A DNA stretch of 64,000 nt. Origin: Raphanus sativus (lineage: Eukaryota > Streptophyta > Magnoliopsida > Brassicales > Brassicaceae). This document shows, piece after piece, positions 22,559-33,700 of the stretch. Position numbers and translations under genes: made by a program. The stretch covers positions 46,256,515-46,320,514 of the forward strand of contig NC_079514.1 of assembly GCF_000801105.2 (NCBI RefSeq), read 5' to 3'. The notes beneath the pieces were generated by a model. That model saw nothing but the letters and a program-made list of their open reading frames with translations, ran no database searches and was not told the DNA's origin. The number at the start of each line of letters is the position of its first letter. Position 1 is the first letter of the stretch.

Positions 22559-22658
22559 NNNNNNNNNNNNNNNNNNNNNNNNNNNNNNNNNNNNNNNNNN
22601 NNNNNNNNNNNNNNNNNNNNNNNNNNNNNNNNNNNNNNNNNNNNNNNNNNNNNNNNNN
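22559..22658. other. Assembly gap at the duplication junction (100 Ns)
   Basis: Exactly 100 Ns, so the true length is unknown. It hides the right end of copy A and the start of the sequence before copy B. Confidence 0.98.
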
Positions 22659-22746
22659 CTTTAAAAATTACCAAAATATTTGTTAAATTATTAGTGAAAT
22701 TTTTCATCGTAAAATATCCCGCGCTTCAAAAGCGTGGATCAAAATC
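22659..22746 (+). repeat. Helitron-like 3' end fused to the start of copy B
   Basis: The palindrome CCCGCGCTTCAAAAGCGTGG (22718-22737) and ATCAAAATC resemble the hairpin and tail of the Helitron at 58689 (read inverted, GCGCGGGTCAAAATCTAG). The terminal CTAG is missing, because the sequence runs directly into copy B. AAAATC is shared by both sides of the join. Confidence 0.5.
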
Positions 22747-23860
22747 AAGACCAAAACCGGACTAAAAATTACAAAATCCGATCCTATATTTCTAAATCTA
22801 AAAAACCAAAACTGAACCGAAAATTGAATGGATACATGAATATTTTGAATATATTAAAAAAACAAATTACTTTTAATTTTAATATATATAAATATAATTT
22901 ATAAATAAAAAATAAAAAAATTCTAAAAAATGAACTACCCGAAATTTGTTTTGGTTTTTTCGGGTTTAACTCAGGTTTTTGAATTTTTTTTTGTTTTTTT
23001 TTGCTTTAAACATAAACTAACCCTGAATTATTTATAATTCGGTTTCACTTCGGGTTTAAAAGAAATGGAAACTCAAATCGAATCCAACATTATCCGAACC
23101 GATCAGAAAATTGTCTGGTTTCTAAACGGTTCCTAAACACCCCAATCTGTGAATAGACCGAACCAACCCGAACCAAAAATCCGAATACCCAACACTATTC
23201 ATGACATTCCCTCTATTGTTTTTTTAACAAAATTTTATCATTAGTCGGTCCAATTTTTGTGACACTATTTCATATGCTCAAAATCTATATTTATCGCCAT
23301 TGCCTCTGCCTCGTCTTAATTAATTGGTCTGGGCCAACTCTCTTCAAAGCTTTACAAACATTTGTGGGTGAGTGTATATATATATATATGTAAAGCTTCA
23401 CGAAATGAAGAAATGGCTCAAAATTCAAAAAAAGAAAAACCAAGAAGGAAGCCAAGACCTCTCTATGGAGGAAGAAAAGCATAGAAAGAAGTGAACGACG
23501 TGAATAAAAGCAAACAGAAGAATGTTTGTCTGTCATTTTGGAATGCCTCCAAACACACCTCACGGGGATCTTTATTATAGTTCCCTCATGCATCACTCCT
23601 CACTATCCACCATCTAATTGGTGTATAATATATATACTTAAATATAATAAATATGTATATATGCATGCATACATAAAACATACACACCGATGATCACGAA
23701 CCTACTATTTTTTCCATCTTTTTTTTTTGTAAACAACTACCTTTTCTCAAGTTCATAAAGTCGGTAAACAAAAAAAGGGAGAGAGTCGTCGCAGATCTTC
23801 TCCTGGCGGAGCCGCCTCACGCTCTTCGTCATAAAACCTCATCCCCCTTCTCTCTCTGTC

Positions 23861-25468
23861 ATGGCTTCCTCACTCTCTTCAAACCCGGTTCTTCCGCCGC
23901 CGTCTGTCCCGCCAGATCTGTTCTTCTTACTGGGATCCTCGGAGTCAAATTCATCTTCGCTCATCAGATCCGTGGCTTTCTTACCTGAGTTGGGTTCTGG
24001 CCAGGTTCTACCTCAGGCTCCACCAATTCCTTCTGGTTCTTCACCTAATCCGACTCTGACGAAGAAGACTTTCACTCCGGCGCCGGCGAAACTTCAATCG
24101 TGGGTACAAAAAGTCAAATCTCCCTACCAGCCTCTTTCAAAAGTAGCCTCACCTTCAATGGAAGCGGACGGAATCCCATCCGTTCAAGCTCCTGATTCGA
24201 TTGTGCTGAAGTCTTCGACAATGTGGAAAGATCATCTAGTCGCTTTTTTCCACGGAACAGCTCCATCAACATCAAAGATTCTCGCTGACCTAAACCCTAT
24301 ATGGGGAAAGGAAGGGAAAATTTCGGTTAAGCATCATTCAAAAAACATCTATCTCATCTACATACCCTGTCCGATGATTCGTCAGTGGGTCCTCGAAGCG
24401 GGATTGTGGCATTCAGGGAACTGCTCCTTTACTGTGACTCTTTGGACTCCAACTCTCAAAATGTCTACTACGAAGCTGTTGTACGCTCCGGTATGGGTTT
24501 TATTCAAGAAGGTTCCACAAGAGTTATGGTCGATACAGGGTTTCAGTACCATAGCTTCGGCAGTTGGTTTTCCAGTGCACTCAGAATTCTCTGATATCAA
24601 GCCATACTCAAATGGAATCATTAAGCTCAGAGTTGTGGTGGAACTAGAGAAAAAGAGGCCTAGTGTGGCTCGTATAACTGACAAACTTGGAAATTCAGTT
24701 CTGATTTCAGTTGAGTTCCTAAAGATGCCTCCTAAATGTGTGGTTTGTGGAGAATTCGGTCATCTGCGTATGCGCTGTCCAGGACCTGCAATCCCCCCTG
24801 CAACAGTTTTCTCACCTCTGGCTCCTCCCGAGGAAAGCAGGCCACCTTTGGCTGGAAATGGGCTAGCTCCTTTGGCCGGAAGCGGGGTAGTTCTTGAGGA
24901 TGGAAGCGGTTTAGCTCCTTTGGTTGGGAGCACGGTAGCTCCTCTGTATCCTCTCTCTGAGTCTCCTTCCATCATCCCTCATCAAGATCCTGTGGCTGTT
25001 AGTTCTTCCTCGACTCCCGGGGAGTTGTCTCGCTCAGTTAACCTGGCTTCTTTGACTCCAGATCCACCTGCTAAGGAGAACAATGATGTATCATCTTCTA
25101 ATGATTGGACTGAAGTTGCTTATAGATCCAAACTCCCACCAAAATCCTCGACATCAGGCTGTGGTTCCTTAAAGGCTCCAAATCCAATTCCTCTCTCCAG
25201 CGATGATTTTGCAGCAGAAGAAGAGATAATACAGAAGGCTCAATCCATCCTCCGAAGTCGTCTAACGGCGATGGAATCGAAACCTCCTGAGGGATTACCT
25301 TCTGGATCCAAGAAGCATCAGAGAAGAAAACTTAGACAGAAAATATATCTAATGACTTCTTCATCTTCTGGAGACTTGGAAAGTGAAGTCCCGGATTCAG
25401 AGTCTGCTTTACCGCCCGCTTCAGTTGGACAAGCGCCCCAGTGCTCTGTCCAATCTGGTGAAGCCTAG
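23861..25468 (+). CDS. LINE ORF1: RNA-binding protein with zinc knuckle
   Basis: 535 residues. The start and the first hundred residues are rich in Pro and Ser. Residues about 115-270 resemble the DUF4283-type domain common in plant LINE ORF1 proteins (PIWGKEGKISVKHHS, LWSIQGFSTIASAVGFP). A CCHC zinc knuckle follows, CVVCGEFGHLRMRC, spacing CX2CX4HX4C, near residues 291-304. The C-terminal third is low complexity, with imperfect repeats of a GSGLAPL type. By analogy it binds element RNA to form the ribonucleoprotein. The stop lies 33 nt before the ORF2 start, so ORF2 probably depends on reinitiation or a similar mechanism. Confidence 0.92.
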   Translation: MASSLSSNPVLPPPSVPPDLFFLLGSSESNSSSLIRSVAFLPELGSGQVLPQAPPIPSGSSPNPTLTKKTFTPAPAKLQSWVQKVKSPYQPLSKVASPSMEADGIPSVQAPDSIVLKSSTMWKDHLVAFFHGTAPSTSKILADLNPIWGKEGKISVKHHSKNIYLIYIPCPMIRQWVLEAGLWHSGNCSFTVTLWTPTLKMSTTKLLYAPVWVLFKKVPQELWSIQGFSTIASAVGFPVHSEFSDIKPYSNGIIKLRVVVELEKKRPSVARITDKLGNSVLISVEFLKMPPKCVVCGEFGHLRMRCPGPAIPPATVFSPLAPPEESRPPLAGNGLAPLAGSGVVLEDGSGLAPLVGSTVAPLYPLSESPSIIPHQDPVAVSSSSTPGELSRSVNLASLTPDPPAKENNDVSSSNDWTEVAYRSKLPPKSSTSGCGSLKAPNPIPLSSDDFAAEEEIIQKAQSILRSRLTAMESKPPEGLPSGSKKHQRRKLRQKIYLMTSSSSGDLESEVPDSESALPPASVGQAPQCSVQSGEA

Positions 25469-25501
25469 TGCCCAGCACTAACCCCTTTTGAGCCTTCATA
25501 A

Positions 25502-28500
25502 ATGAAGAGCTTTTTTTGGAATATTAGAGGCCTAAACGGCGAAACTCGGAAATCGTCTGTCTCAGATTGGATAAGGCTTAATAAGCCATTAGTAGGTGCT
25601 TTACTTGAGACACATGTGCAAGAAGAAAATTTAGGTGGACTTTTGAGTACTATTACTCCTGGCTGGAGATATGAAGCTAATTATTCGGAAGATGCAACGA
25701 ATGGAAGGATTGTGGTGGTTTGGGACCCGGCTATCTCAGTTATTGTGTATTACAAGTCCCCGCAGATGATATTATGTGGAATCTTTAACCCGGTTTCAGG
25801 ACAAGAATTTTCAGTGGCTTTCGTCTATGCTAGGAACAGATATGAGCAAAGGGTTTCTCTATGGGCAAAAATCAAAGATCTAGCGAATTCAACCAGGCTT
25901 AGTCAGTCTCCCTGGATCATCCTCGGGGATTTTAATCAGGTTCTCTCGGTCTCAGAAGTATACTCTTTATCTCAACCAATACTTTGCATTCAGGGCATGG
26001 AAGACTTCAGTGAATGTCTGGCTGAGAGCGGAGTTTTTGACTTAACTTTTAGAGGCTGTTACTTCACCTGGACAAACAAAAGCCCCACTAATCCCAAGGC
26101 CAGGAAACTGGATAGAGCGCTTATAAATGAAGCATGGTGTGAAAGATTCCCGGAGTCTAATGCTTATTTCGATGCACCGGGATCTTCTGATCACTCTCCT
26201 TGCTTGATATCTTTGGGAACTGAGACGGGGGTCAGGAAAACAAGGTTTCTTTACTACAACATGTTCTCTGCTCATCCAGACTATCTCACCTTGATTGAAG
26301 AAGCTTGGAGACAGCCCATCATACCATCTGAACCGATATCTTCACTTTACCAAAGGTTAAGATCGGCAAAAGCCTGTTGCAAGACCCTGAACAGAAATCA
26401 CTTCAGCGACATTCAGAAGAGAGCAAAGGAGGCTTTCACAAACCTGGAGAGTATTCAGAGACAGGTTCTTATAGCTCCAACACCCCAACTATTTGATGAT
26501 GAACAATCGGCTCGTGCTTCTTGGATCTTCTTTGCTGCTGCTGAGGAGTCTTTTCTACATCAAAAGTCGAGGGTGCGCTGGTTAACTGTGGGTGACTCAA
26601 ACACGGGGGTCTTTTTCAAGTATGTTAAGGCGCATCTTCAAAGAAATAAAATTATTTACCTGTTGGAAGGAGTTGATACTCGAATCTATGACCCGGCCGC
26701 GGTAAAGGAGATGGCCGTTGACTACTTCTCCGATCTTCTGGGCTCTGAAAATCAAGATGTGGTTCCCCTCTCTGTCTATGAAATTCAACAGTTGCACCCT
26801 TTTAGATGTGAAGCTTCCATGTCATCCTCTCTCTGTTCAATTCCATCAGCGGAGGAAATTAAAGCTATTGTCTTTGCTTTGCCTAGAAACAAGGCACCTG
26901 GGCCAGATGGTTTTACTTCGGAGTTTTTCTGTTCATCGTGGAGTGTGGTTGGGTCTGATTTGATATCAGCAGTCCAAGACTTTTTCAGAAATCCTTCAAT
27001 GCCTCGTCAGCTGAATGCAACGGTCATAGCCCTCGTTCCGAAATTTCCAGGAGTTGCAAGGTTATCAGATTTCAGACCAATCTCGTTATGCAACACGGTG
27101 TACAAGGTGATATCAAAAATACTCAGTGAAAGACTCAAGTGCATAACTCCTCTGGCAGTCCAAAGGAATCAGGTGGGGTTTGTAAAAGGCCGACAGCTAT
27201 CTGAAAATATTCTGCTGGCAGCAGAGTTGGTAGACGGTTTCAACAAACCTGGACAGATTTCGAGGGGATGCTTACAAATAGATATCACCAAGGCCTATGA
27301 TAATGTGGATTGGAGGTTTCTTCTCAACATTCTCAAGGCGCTTGATTTACCGGATGTTTTTATTGAGTGGATTCGGATTTGCTATATGACGCCTTACTAC
27401 TCGGTTTGTTTGAATGGGGAGCTAGTGGGTTTCTTTCCAGGAAAGAAGGGCTTGAGGCAGGGGGACTCCCTATCTTCTTCTCTATTCGTTCTAGTCATGG
27501 ATATTTTGTCGAAGAAGCTGGATCAGGCCGCTTTGGCAAACCGGTTTTCCCCCCATCCGAAGTGTTCTTCTCCTCTTATCACGCACCTGAGTTTCGCAGA
27601 CGACATGCTCATATTCTTTGATGGTTCAGAGAGCTCTTTAGCAGCTATTTTGCAAACTCTCACTGATTTTCATCATGTGTCTGGTCTGGGATTAAGTCTG
27701 TCAAAGTCTTGTTTATTTGTTGATGGAGGGAACTTGGTTTTTACTCGGTCGCTTGCAGGAAGATTTGGTCTAACTCAGGGATCTCTGCCGGCAAGATATC
27801 TCGGGCTTCCTCTCATGCCTGGCAAGCTGAAAGCTCCAGATTATCAACCTCTTTTGGACAAATTCAGATCTCGGATTAACTCCTGGGCAGTCAAGAGGCT
27901 ATCATTCGCAGGGCGACTTCAGCTTCTTCAGTCTGTCTTGTATGGAATTTTTAATTTCTGGGCAGCAGTATTTCCTCTACCAAAAGCTTGCACTGATTCT
28001 CTCGAAAAAATGTGTAATGCTTTCCTTTGGAATGGTACACCAGACTCAGCACGTGGTGCAAAAGTGTCATGGGTCTCGGTTTGTACAACCAAGGAATCAG
28101 GAGGATTAGGCTTGAGAAGAATGGCTGACTCTAATCAAGTATATGGCTTAAAGTTAATCTGGCTTCTCTTTGCAGCAAATGGGTCTTTGTGGGTTGCTTG
28201 GGCACGAGAGCATTTGATTGGATCTAGAATGTTTTGGGACACGGATTTTCAGAACACTGGTTCTTGGATATGGAGAAGTCTTATGAAGCTCCGATCTGTT
28301 GCGCGTGCTTTCTTGGTATGTAATGTAGGGTCAGGAACCAGAGCACTCTTCTGGCATGACAACTGGACAGGTCTGGGACCTCTGTTTGAGATATGTGGAG
28401 ACCTTGGACCTATGGTCTCAGGTATTAGCTACTCAGCCACGGTTTCTGAGGCAGCGTCGTCTGCTGGCTGGCGTATTCCAAGAGGGAGGCATCCTTTAAA

Positions 28501-29191
28501 TCAGTTTCTTCGAGCGACCTTAGCTGAAGTTTCTTCCACTATGGATCCATCTGTACAAGACTTCTTCCAGTGGCGTCATTCATCTGACTCGGTCCCTGGA
28601 GTATTCTCATGGACAAAGACTTGGAAATCTCTTTATCCAGGCCCTGCTCAGGTTTCATGGTTCAAATCGGTCTGGTTCAGCTCAAATATTCCAAAACATG
28701 CTTTCTTGGCATGGATTGTAACTCTCAATAGACTCCCCACAAGGGACAGGCTACTGGGGTGGGGAATGACTGTTCCAAGTGTTTGTTTACTGTGTGGAAA
28801 TTCAGATGAATCCCATTCACATCTGTTCTTTCAATGCTCCGTCTCCAAGGAAGTGTGGACATCTTTCTTTGCTTACCAAGGGTTAATACCACCTCTCTCT
28901 TTTGATGGTTCTCTCAACTGGGTCCTGCGATCTTCTCCAAACAAGAAAGTTAAGTTAATATGTAAGCTTTTGCTCCATGCAGTAAGCTATACTTTGTGGC
29001 ATGAGAGGAACAAGAGATTGCACAATTCATCAAGTAGACCGGTTCACCTTTTGATTAAAGAAGTTCAGGTGGTCATGAGAGCAAAACTTTGTGGAATGGA
29101 TCGGAGCATTTCTCTAAATCAGCATGCAGCACAAGTCCAAGCTAACCAACGATCTTACCTTTCCGTTTGGTTTCAATATTTCCAGCCATAA
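25502..29191 (+). CDS. LINE ORF2: endonuclease-reverse transcriptase
   Basis: 1229 residues without interruption. The N-terminal apurinic-type endonuclease has FFWNIRGLNG at the start, ILGDFNQVL near residue 139 and the catalytic SDHSP near 228. Reverse transcriptase spans about 440-760, with NKAPGPDGFTSEFF, QNQVGF-like and GLRQGDSLSSSLF motifs and the active-site LSFADDMLIFF near 697. The C-terminal zf-RVT region (SWFKSVWFSSNIPKHAFLAW, then CLLCG...HLFFQC) lies at about 1053-1120. The family nicks target DNA and primes reverse transcription there. All the catalytic motifs I can check are present, so the element may be competent. Confidence 0.95.
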   Translation: MKSFFWNIRGLNGETRKSSVSDWIRLNKPLVGALLETHVQEENLGGLLSTITPGWRYEANYSEDATNGRIVVVWDPAISVIVYYKSPQMILCGIFNPVSGQEFSVAFVYARNRYEQRVSLWAKIKDLANSTRLSQSPWIILGDFNQVLSVSEVYSLSQPILCIQGMEDFSECLAESGVFDLTFRGCYFTWTNKSPTNPKARKLDRALINEAWCERFPESNAYFDAPGSSDHSPCLISLGTETGVRKTRFLYYNMFSAHPDYLTLIEEAWRQPIIPSEPISSLYQRLRSAKACCKTLNRNHFSDIQKRAKEAFTNLESIQRQVLIAPTPQLFDDEQSARASWIFFAAAEESFLHQKSRVRWLTVGDSNTGVFFKYVKAHLQRNKIIYLLEGVDTRIYDPAAVKEMAVDYFSDLLGSENQDVVPLSVYEIQQLHPFRCEASMSSSLCSIPSAEEIKAIVFALPRNKAPGPDGFTSEFFCSSWSVVGSDLISAVQDFFRNPSMPRQLNATVIALVPKFPGVARLSDFRPISLCNTVYKVISKILSERLKCITPLAVQRNQVGFVKGRQLSENILLAAELVDGFNKPGQISRGCLQIDITKAYDNVDWRFLLNILKALDLPDVFIEWIRICYMTPYYSVCLNGELVGFFPGKKGLRQGDSLSSSLFVLVMDILSKKLDQAALANRFSPHPKCSSPLITHLSFADDMLIFFDGSESSLAAILQTLTDFHHVSGLGLSLSKSCLFVDGGNLVFTRSLAGRFGLTQGSLPARYLGLPLMPGKLKAPDYQPLLDKFRSRINSWAVKRLSFAGRLQLLQSVLYGIFNFWAAVFPLPKACTDSLEKMCNAFLWNGTPDSARGAKVSWVSVCTTKESGGLGLRRMADSNQVYGLKLIWLLFAANGSLWVAWAREHLIGSRMFWDTDFQNTGSWIWRSLMKLRSVARAFLVCNVGSGTRALFWHDNWTGLGPLFEICGDLGPMVSGISYSATVSEAASSAGWRIPRGRHPLNQFLRATLAEVSSTMDPSVQDFFQWRHSSDSVPGVFSWTKTWKSLYPGPAQVSWFKSVWFSSNIPKHAFLAWIVTLNRLPTRDRLLGWGMTVPSVCLLCGNSDESHSHLFFQCSVSKEVWTSFFAYQGLIPPLSFDGSLNWVLRSSPNKKVKLICKLLLHAVSYTLWHERNKRLHNSSSRPVHLLIKEVQVVMRAKLCGMDRSISLNQHAAQVQANQRSYLSVWFQYFQP

Positions 29192-29303
29192 TCATCATTA
29201 TAATGTCTTCTTTCGTTTGTGTCTTCTGTGCACTTTCCTAGCTGCTGTTTGTAACAGATCCCTTAAAAGGGAAACTTTCACTATATAAAAGGTACTTATA
29301 ATT

Positions 29304-29305
<2 letters not shown>

Positions 29306-29344
<39 letters not shown>
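29306..29344 (+). other. Poly(A) tail of the LINE
   Basis: An uninterrupted run of A after TTGC marks the 3' end of the retrotransposed RNA. The last two As overlap the 12-bp target duplication. Confidence 0.95.
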
Positions 29345-29346
<2 letters not shown>

Positions 29347-31040
29347 ACCTTTTCCATCTTTTATTGTAAAATACTACCAAGACCATATATACACACATTC
29401 ACAACGTAATAAACCTTTGGTCACACTGATTAGATGCAAGCACAAATCAATTTAATGATCAAAGGATATACGTACACAAAGTTTTCTTGATTTCTCCACT
29501 GCCATTTAAAAAAACATTCAAAATAGTATTGGAGGAATATGCGTATGCATCTGAGCGCATATATATATGTCATGAGAAATGTGATGAGTAGAAACTGTGG
29601 AATTGTCTATTTATTCCACGACATATAAGAGTATACCCATCAATTCACATGTGTGCTGGTTAATCATCATCACAAAATAACACTGCAGAATAGACAAGCC
29701 TTTCTTCTCACGTATAGCCTCATAGATATCCTACTATTTTCTACTTTTACAGTCTGCTTTCTCCTCTTTAATTAATTTTAATTAAAAACGATAGATAATA
29801 TATGATTTTAATTGCTCGGAATTGCCAAAGAAATGACACTCACGTGATTTTCACTCCGGGAAATACATTCATATCCACATGCACAAGCACAACTTGACAA
29901 TGTAAATTTTTTTGAAAAACAAATCCGTTTGATCTTTAAATCTGAGAAATAAATGTTTCGTTGCCCTGTGTATAGTAGAGAGAAAGGGACGTGAGCCTTT
30001 GATCAGAATTATAGCCAAAGTGTGTGTATAGGCTGCAACGAGTGCTTAGAAGACATATGGTATACTTAGATCAAAAGATCTGATACTGAAGCCTTTTTAC
30101 AAAAAAAAAGATATGATACTGGTTCGCCAATCTATAAACTTGAATTCAGATGGAGTCAAGTTCCCATTATCTTCTACAAACAACAAAGTTGACTTGAATT
30201 CATTTAACATTTTACCAAAAAAAAAAGTTAGCTTAGAAACGAGTGTTATAATTTATCAAAACTACCAATGTAAGGAGCTAGTAGTATCTTAATGAACATC
30301 TTAATATTACAATATTATAAAATAAAAAATAAATAAAAAGAATAGAAATGATTTTATCAAAATATCTTACAACAATTCATGTTCAGTTATTTTTAATTTA
30401 AAATTTAACTATTTAACTAAATGAAAATTAAATTATTCATATTATGTGTATGTATATTTCACACTGATGATGCTCTAATATATACTATTTTCCTTCTTTT
30501 TAGTTGATTAATATACAATTATATAGTATATGAATATATTGAATATAATATATTCATTTCTTCTTTTTCCCCTGTATATTTGCATCTGTATATTAAAACA
30601 AAATAACAAAATGTAAGATGGTCTCGTGTTTGTGACAGCTATATTTTATTTTGTCTGCTCCTCATAGTATGTATTGTATCCCTTCTTCGAATCAAATATC
30701 ATTTCATGACACCTAAATGCCGATATTTATAATATTTTGATTTTCGCAAAAACTGAAAAATCAATATTTTTGCCTAGGCAATATTTTGCATAGGCGGCTA
30801 CTAGTCTAACACGGCAACACCACGTCCACGTGAGAAGAGATCATTAGACGGCTCCCGGGAACATGGTCCGTCTTATATTCCACGATTATTGACGATGTTA
30901 AGTTTCGTTGTCCCACTTCGACTATAAATGACCTCGACTATGTTATTCAACACAATTTGTTTGACATTGTTTTACTAAAAATATTGCAGTTAGGAATTAT
31001 AATACGACATTCCTCGTATGATTTACGGCTTTAATCCACA

Positions 31041-31902
31041 CTAGATCATGATCCGCGCGTCTGCGCGGATTTATCTTTTGATTCACATATTTTATATACA
31101 TGTTGTATATTATTTAAGATTTATAATATAAAAAGGTTAGAATGATCCGGACCAAAAAAAAATCGACCCGGACAAACAGAAATCAAATACCTACTTAGAT
31201 CCAAATATTGAGAACTCGAAGAACTCATACCTGAAATGAACAAATTTATACCCGATCCAGTGAGCTAAATTTCAAACATAATATCTTTTGTTATATTTTT
31301 AATTTATTTTTTGGGTTGGTGAGATTTAATATTTATTCGAAAGATTTTTGGCTAACTTAATGGTATATATTCGTAGGTTTCTTTTTTTCTGAACAGGAAA
31401 AAAAATATTTGGGTCTTGATTAAATTTATCTTATATAACAAATTGCTGCTATAAATAATTTTTATAAAAACTAATTTGTAACAGTAATATCATTTTTGTT
31501 ATAAATTAGTATATCATGGTTTATAGGTTCAAAGTATAGAGTTAGTTGTCTTCATAGTATTGCTAATATTGATAGATGCAAGTTAATGAATACATATAAT
31601 ATATTGTATTATTAGTAATCTGTCGTATAGTATTATATGTTAGTAGATATATTATTAATAATCTATCTTATAGTATAATATGCTAGTGTATGTATCTAGC
31701 TTATAGTTAAATATATGCAATATAAGGAAACATGCGTAGTGGATATAATAATAAGGTAAGAAGTAAAAAACTATGGTAATAGTATTATTTATAAAAAAGA
31801 CATGTATAATAATAAGTAGATTAATATAGCATTAATTACATAAGGTCCAACTTTAAAATCCACCTAGAAGAAGTTGTAATGTTTCTGTTTTAATAAGATA
31901 GA
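31041..31902 (-). mobile_element. Non-autonomous Helitron, present only in copy B
   Basis: On the minus strand it starts TCTATCTTATTAAAAC and ends with hairpin CCGCGCAGACGCGCGG, eight bases and CTAG. It is inserted between A (31040) and T (31903) with no target duplication. Copy A keeps the empty site at about 14215 (CCACA|TATA). The TC start, CTRR end, 3' hairpin and AT target are all Helitron hallmarks. The 862-bp interior is AT-rich and has no Rep/helicase. Confidence 0.88.
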
Positions 31903-31952
31903 TATATAATATATAATTGTCAGTTCCCTTGTGTTCAAAAAAAAATTATTGT

Positions 31953-32100
<148 letters not shown>

Positions 32101-32827
32101 ACATATGGGTGTAGACAACTCATTTGTTATAGACCTCCAAGATGTGAATTTTCATGGGACGTATTGAAAAACTTCAGAAAGAATCGAAATGACAAAACTA
32201 AACAAACATATACTCCACATAGCTGTGATAAAGTGGTGGGCAAGACGTACGATTATAATAAATATTTTCCAAAGGTTAAAGCCTCGATTGAAACAAAATC
32301 ACAGTAATGTCGAAAGTTTGAATTTGATTTTTAATCTAATAGTCTGTTGACAAGTGATCCAGTTATGTCTAACATTAGTTGAAAAATATTTCAAACTCGA
32401 ATAGACAGTATCATGATCTTTTGAACAAAAAAATCCAGTATGTTGTATTAAATGTATTTTTTTACCGGAACTCGCCGAATTAGTTGACAGAGCATATAAA
32501 ATAAACAATAATGAAAGCCTTTAAAAAACATCAAAGACATATCTTAACAGCAGTGTACAAAAACAAAAACAATACCCATTCGATCTGTCCCACTTTCTCC
32601 TTCTAAGTGACAAAAATTATCTTAGAGAATTAGGTCACGGGGCGGCTTTATGCTATATCAAACATCACTCTTTGTTTCCTTTTGAAATAATTTTGTTTTT
32701 CTGTTATTTGTTTTGACATGGCACATATATACATCTTATAGAAATGAAGAAAATACCCGATTAGCTTTTGAAAAGTATTAGGGTATATTACATTGTTTGC
32801 GATTTCTGAAGGTATTTTCGACCCAAC

Positions 32828-33700
32828 CACATTTTTTACTCTAAACTCTATTCTAAAGTAAATTAAAATCTTTTTCAATTCTATTTGATATTCAACTCCA
32901 AAATGGAGTAATGATTATGATTACTCTATTTATGGAGTAATTTTACTCATTACTCTATTTTGGAGTTGATATTTTTTCATTTATAAAATTTTCCTTTTAA
33001 TTTTGAATGTTTTTATTTTATACTTAAATAAGATTTAAAATAATGTAATAACATGAAAAAAAACATAATATTCTACAAAAGATTATTTAATAGTTTTACA
33101 TAAAAGATGCATAAACTACCAATAATCAAAACTAAGCATAAATCATGCAAAATAAATATAATTACATAATATAAAAAAGTAATTTAATAATTCGGTAAAT
33201 TTATTTTGGAATTACCAAGATTGTTGAAGTACTGTTCAAATGGAATAGATGAGTTTTTCATCTTGTGGGGAAAAATTCCGATTGGTAAATTGTACTTGTT
33301 GAGCTAGATATATGCACATACATTTTGATTTAGTATGCAATTCAAATTACAAAACAGAACTTTGTTTTTTCTCTATGTTCTTTCAATGCGTAATTTTATT
33401 TTTGAATTAAGAAAATTTCACATAATAAAAAATTGCACCAATTGGAATAAAAGCTCTAATTGTATTGTTAATAATAAAAATTTGATTCAAATAAAATATA
33501 ATTTTATGGAGTTTTTGTAAACATAAATAGTTTGGTCAACTGTTAAATTTTATAAGTTGGGGGTACTATTAATAATTATTAACTCAATTAAAAAGAGAAT
33601 TATTTGTGAATATTCCTTCTTGGAGTAAAAGATAGAGTAATATATTGGAATAAAATCTAACTCTATTTTGAAGTTACACCATTAGAGTAAAAAGGAGATG
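32828..33700. repeat. Putative MITE with ACTCCA/TGGAGT palindromes (copy B)
   Basis: Counterpart of 15170-16042, with the same terminal ACTCTAA-type inverted ends and approximate boundaries. Confidence 0.4.

Larger units (their letters stand above)
23747..29342 (+). mobile_element. Full-length plant LINE (L1-type non-LTR retrotransposon)
   Basis: It has a 114-nt 5' leader, two intact frames (ORF1 at 23861 and ORF2 at 25502), a short 3' UTR and a poly(A) tail from 29306. It is flanked by a perfect 12-bp duplication AACTACCTTTTC (23735-23746 and 29343-29354). Copy A holds the single uninterrupted site near 12521. Untruncated length, open frames, clean A-tail and perfect duplication point to recent insertion by target-primed reverse transcription. 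An internal pol II promoter is expected in the leader but cannot be defined here. Confidence 0.96.

Noticed and set aside
26042..27621. Short frames on both strands within LINE ORF2
   Set aside because: Shadows of ORF2.
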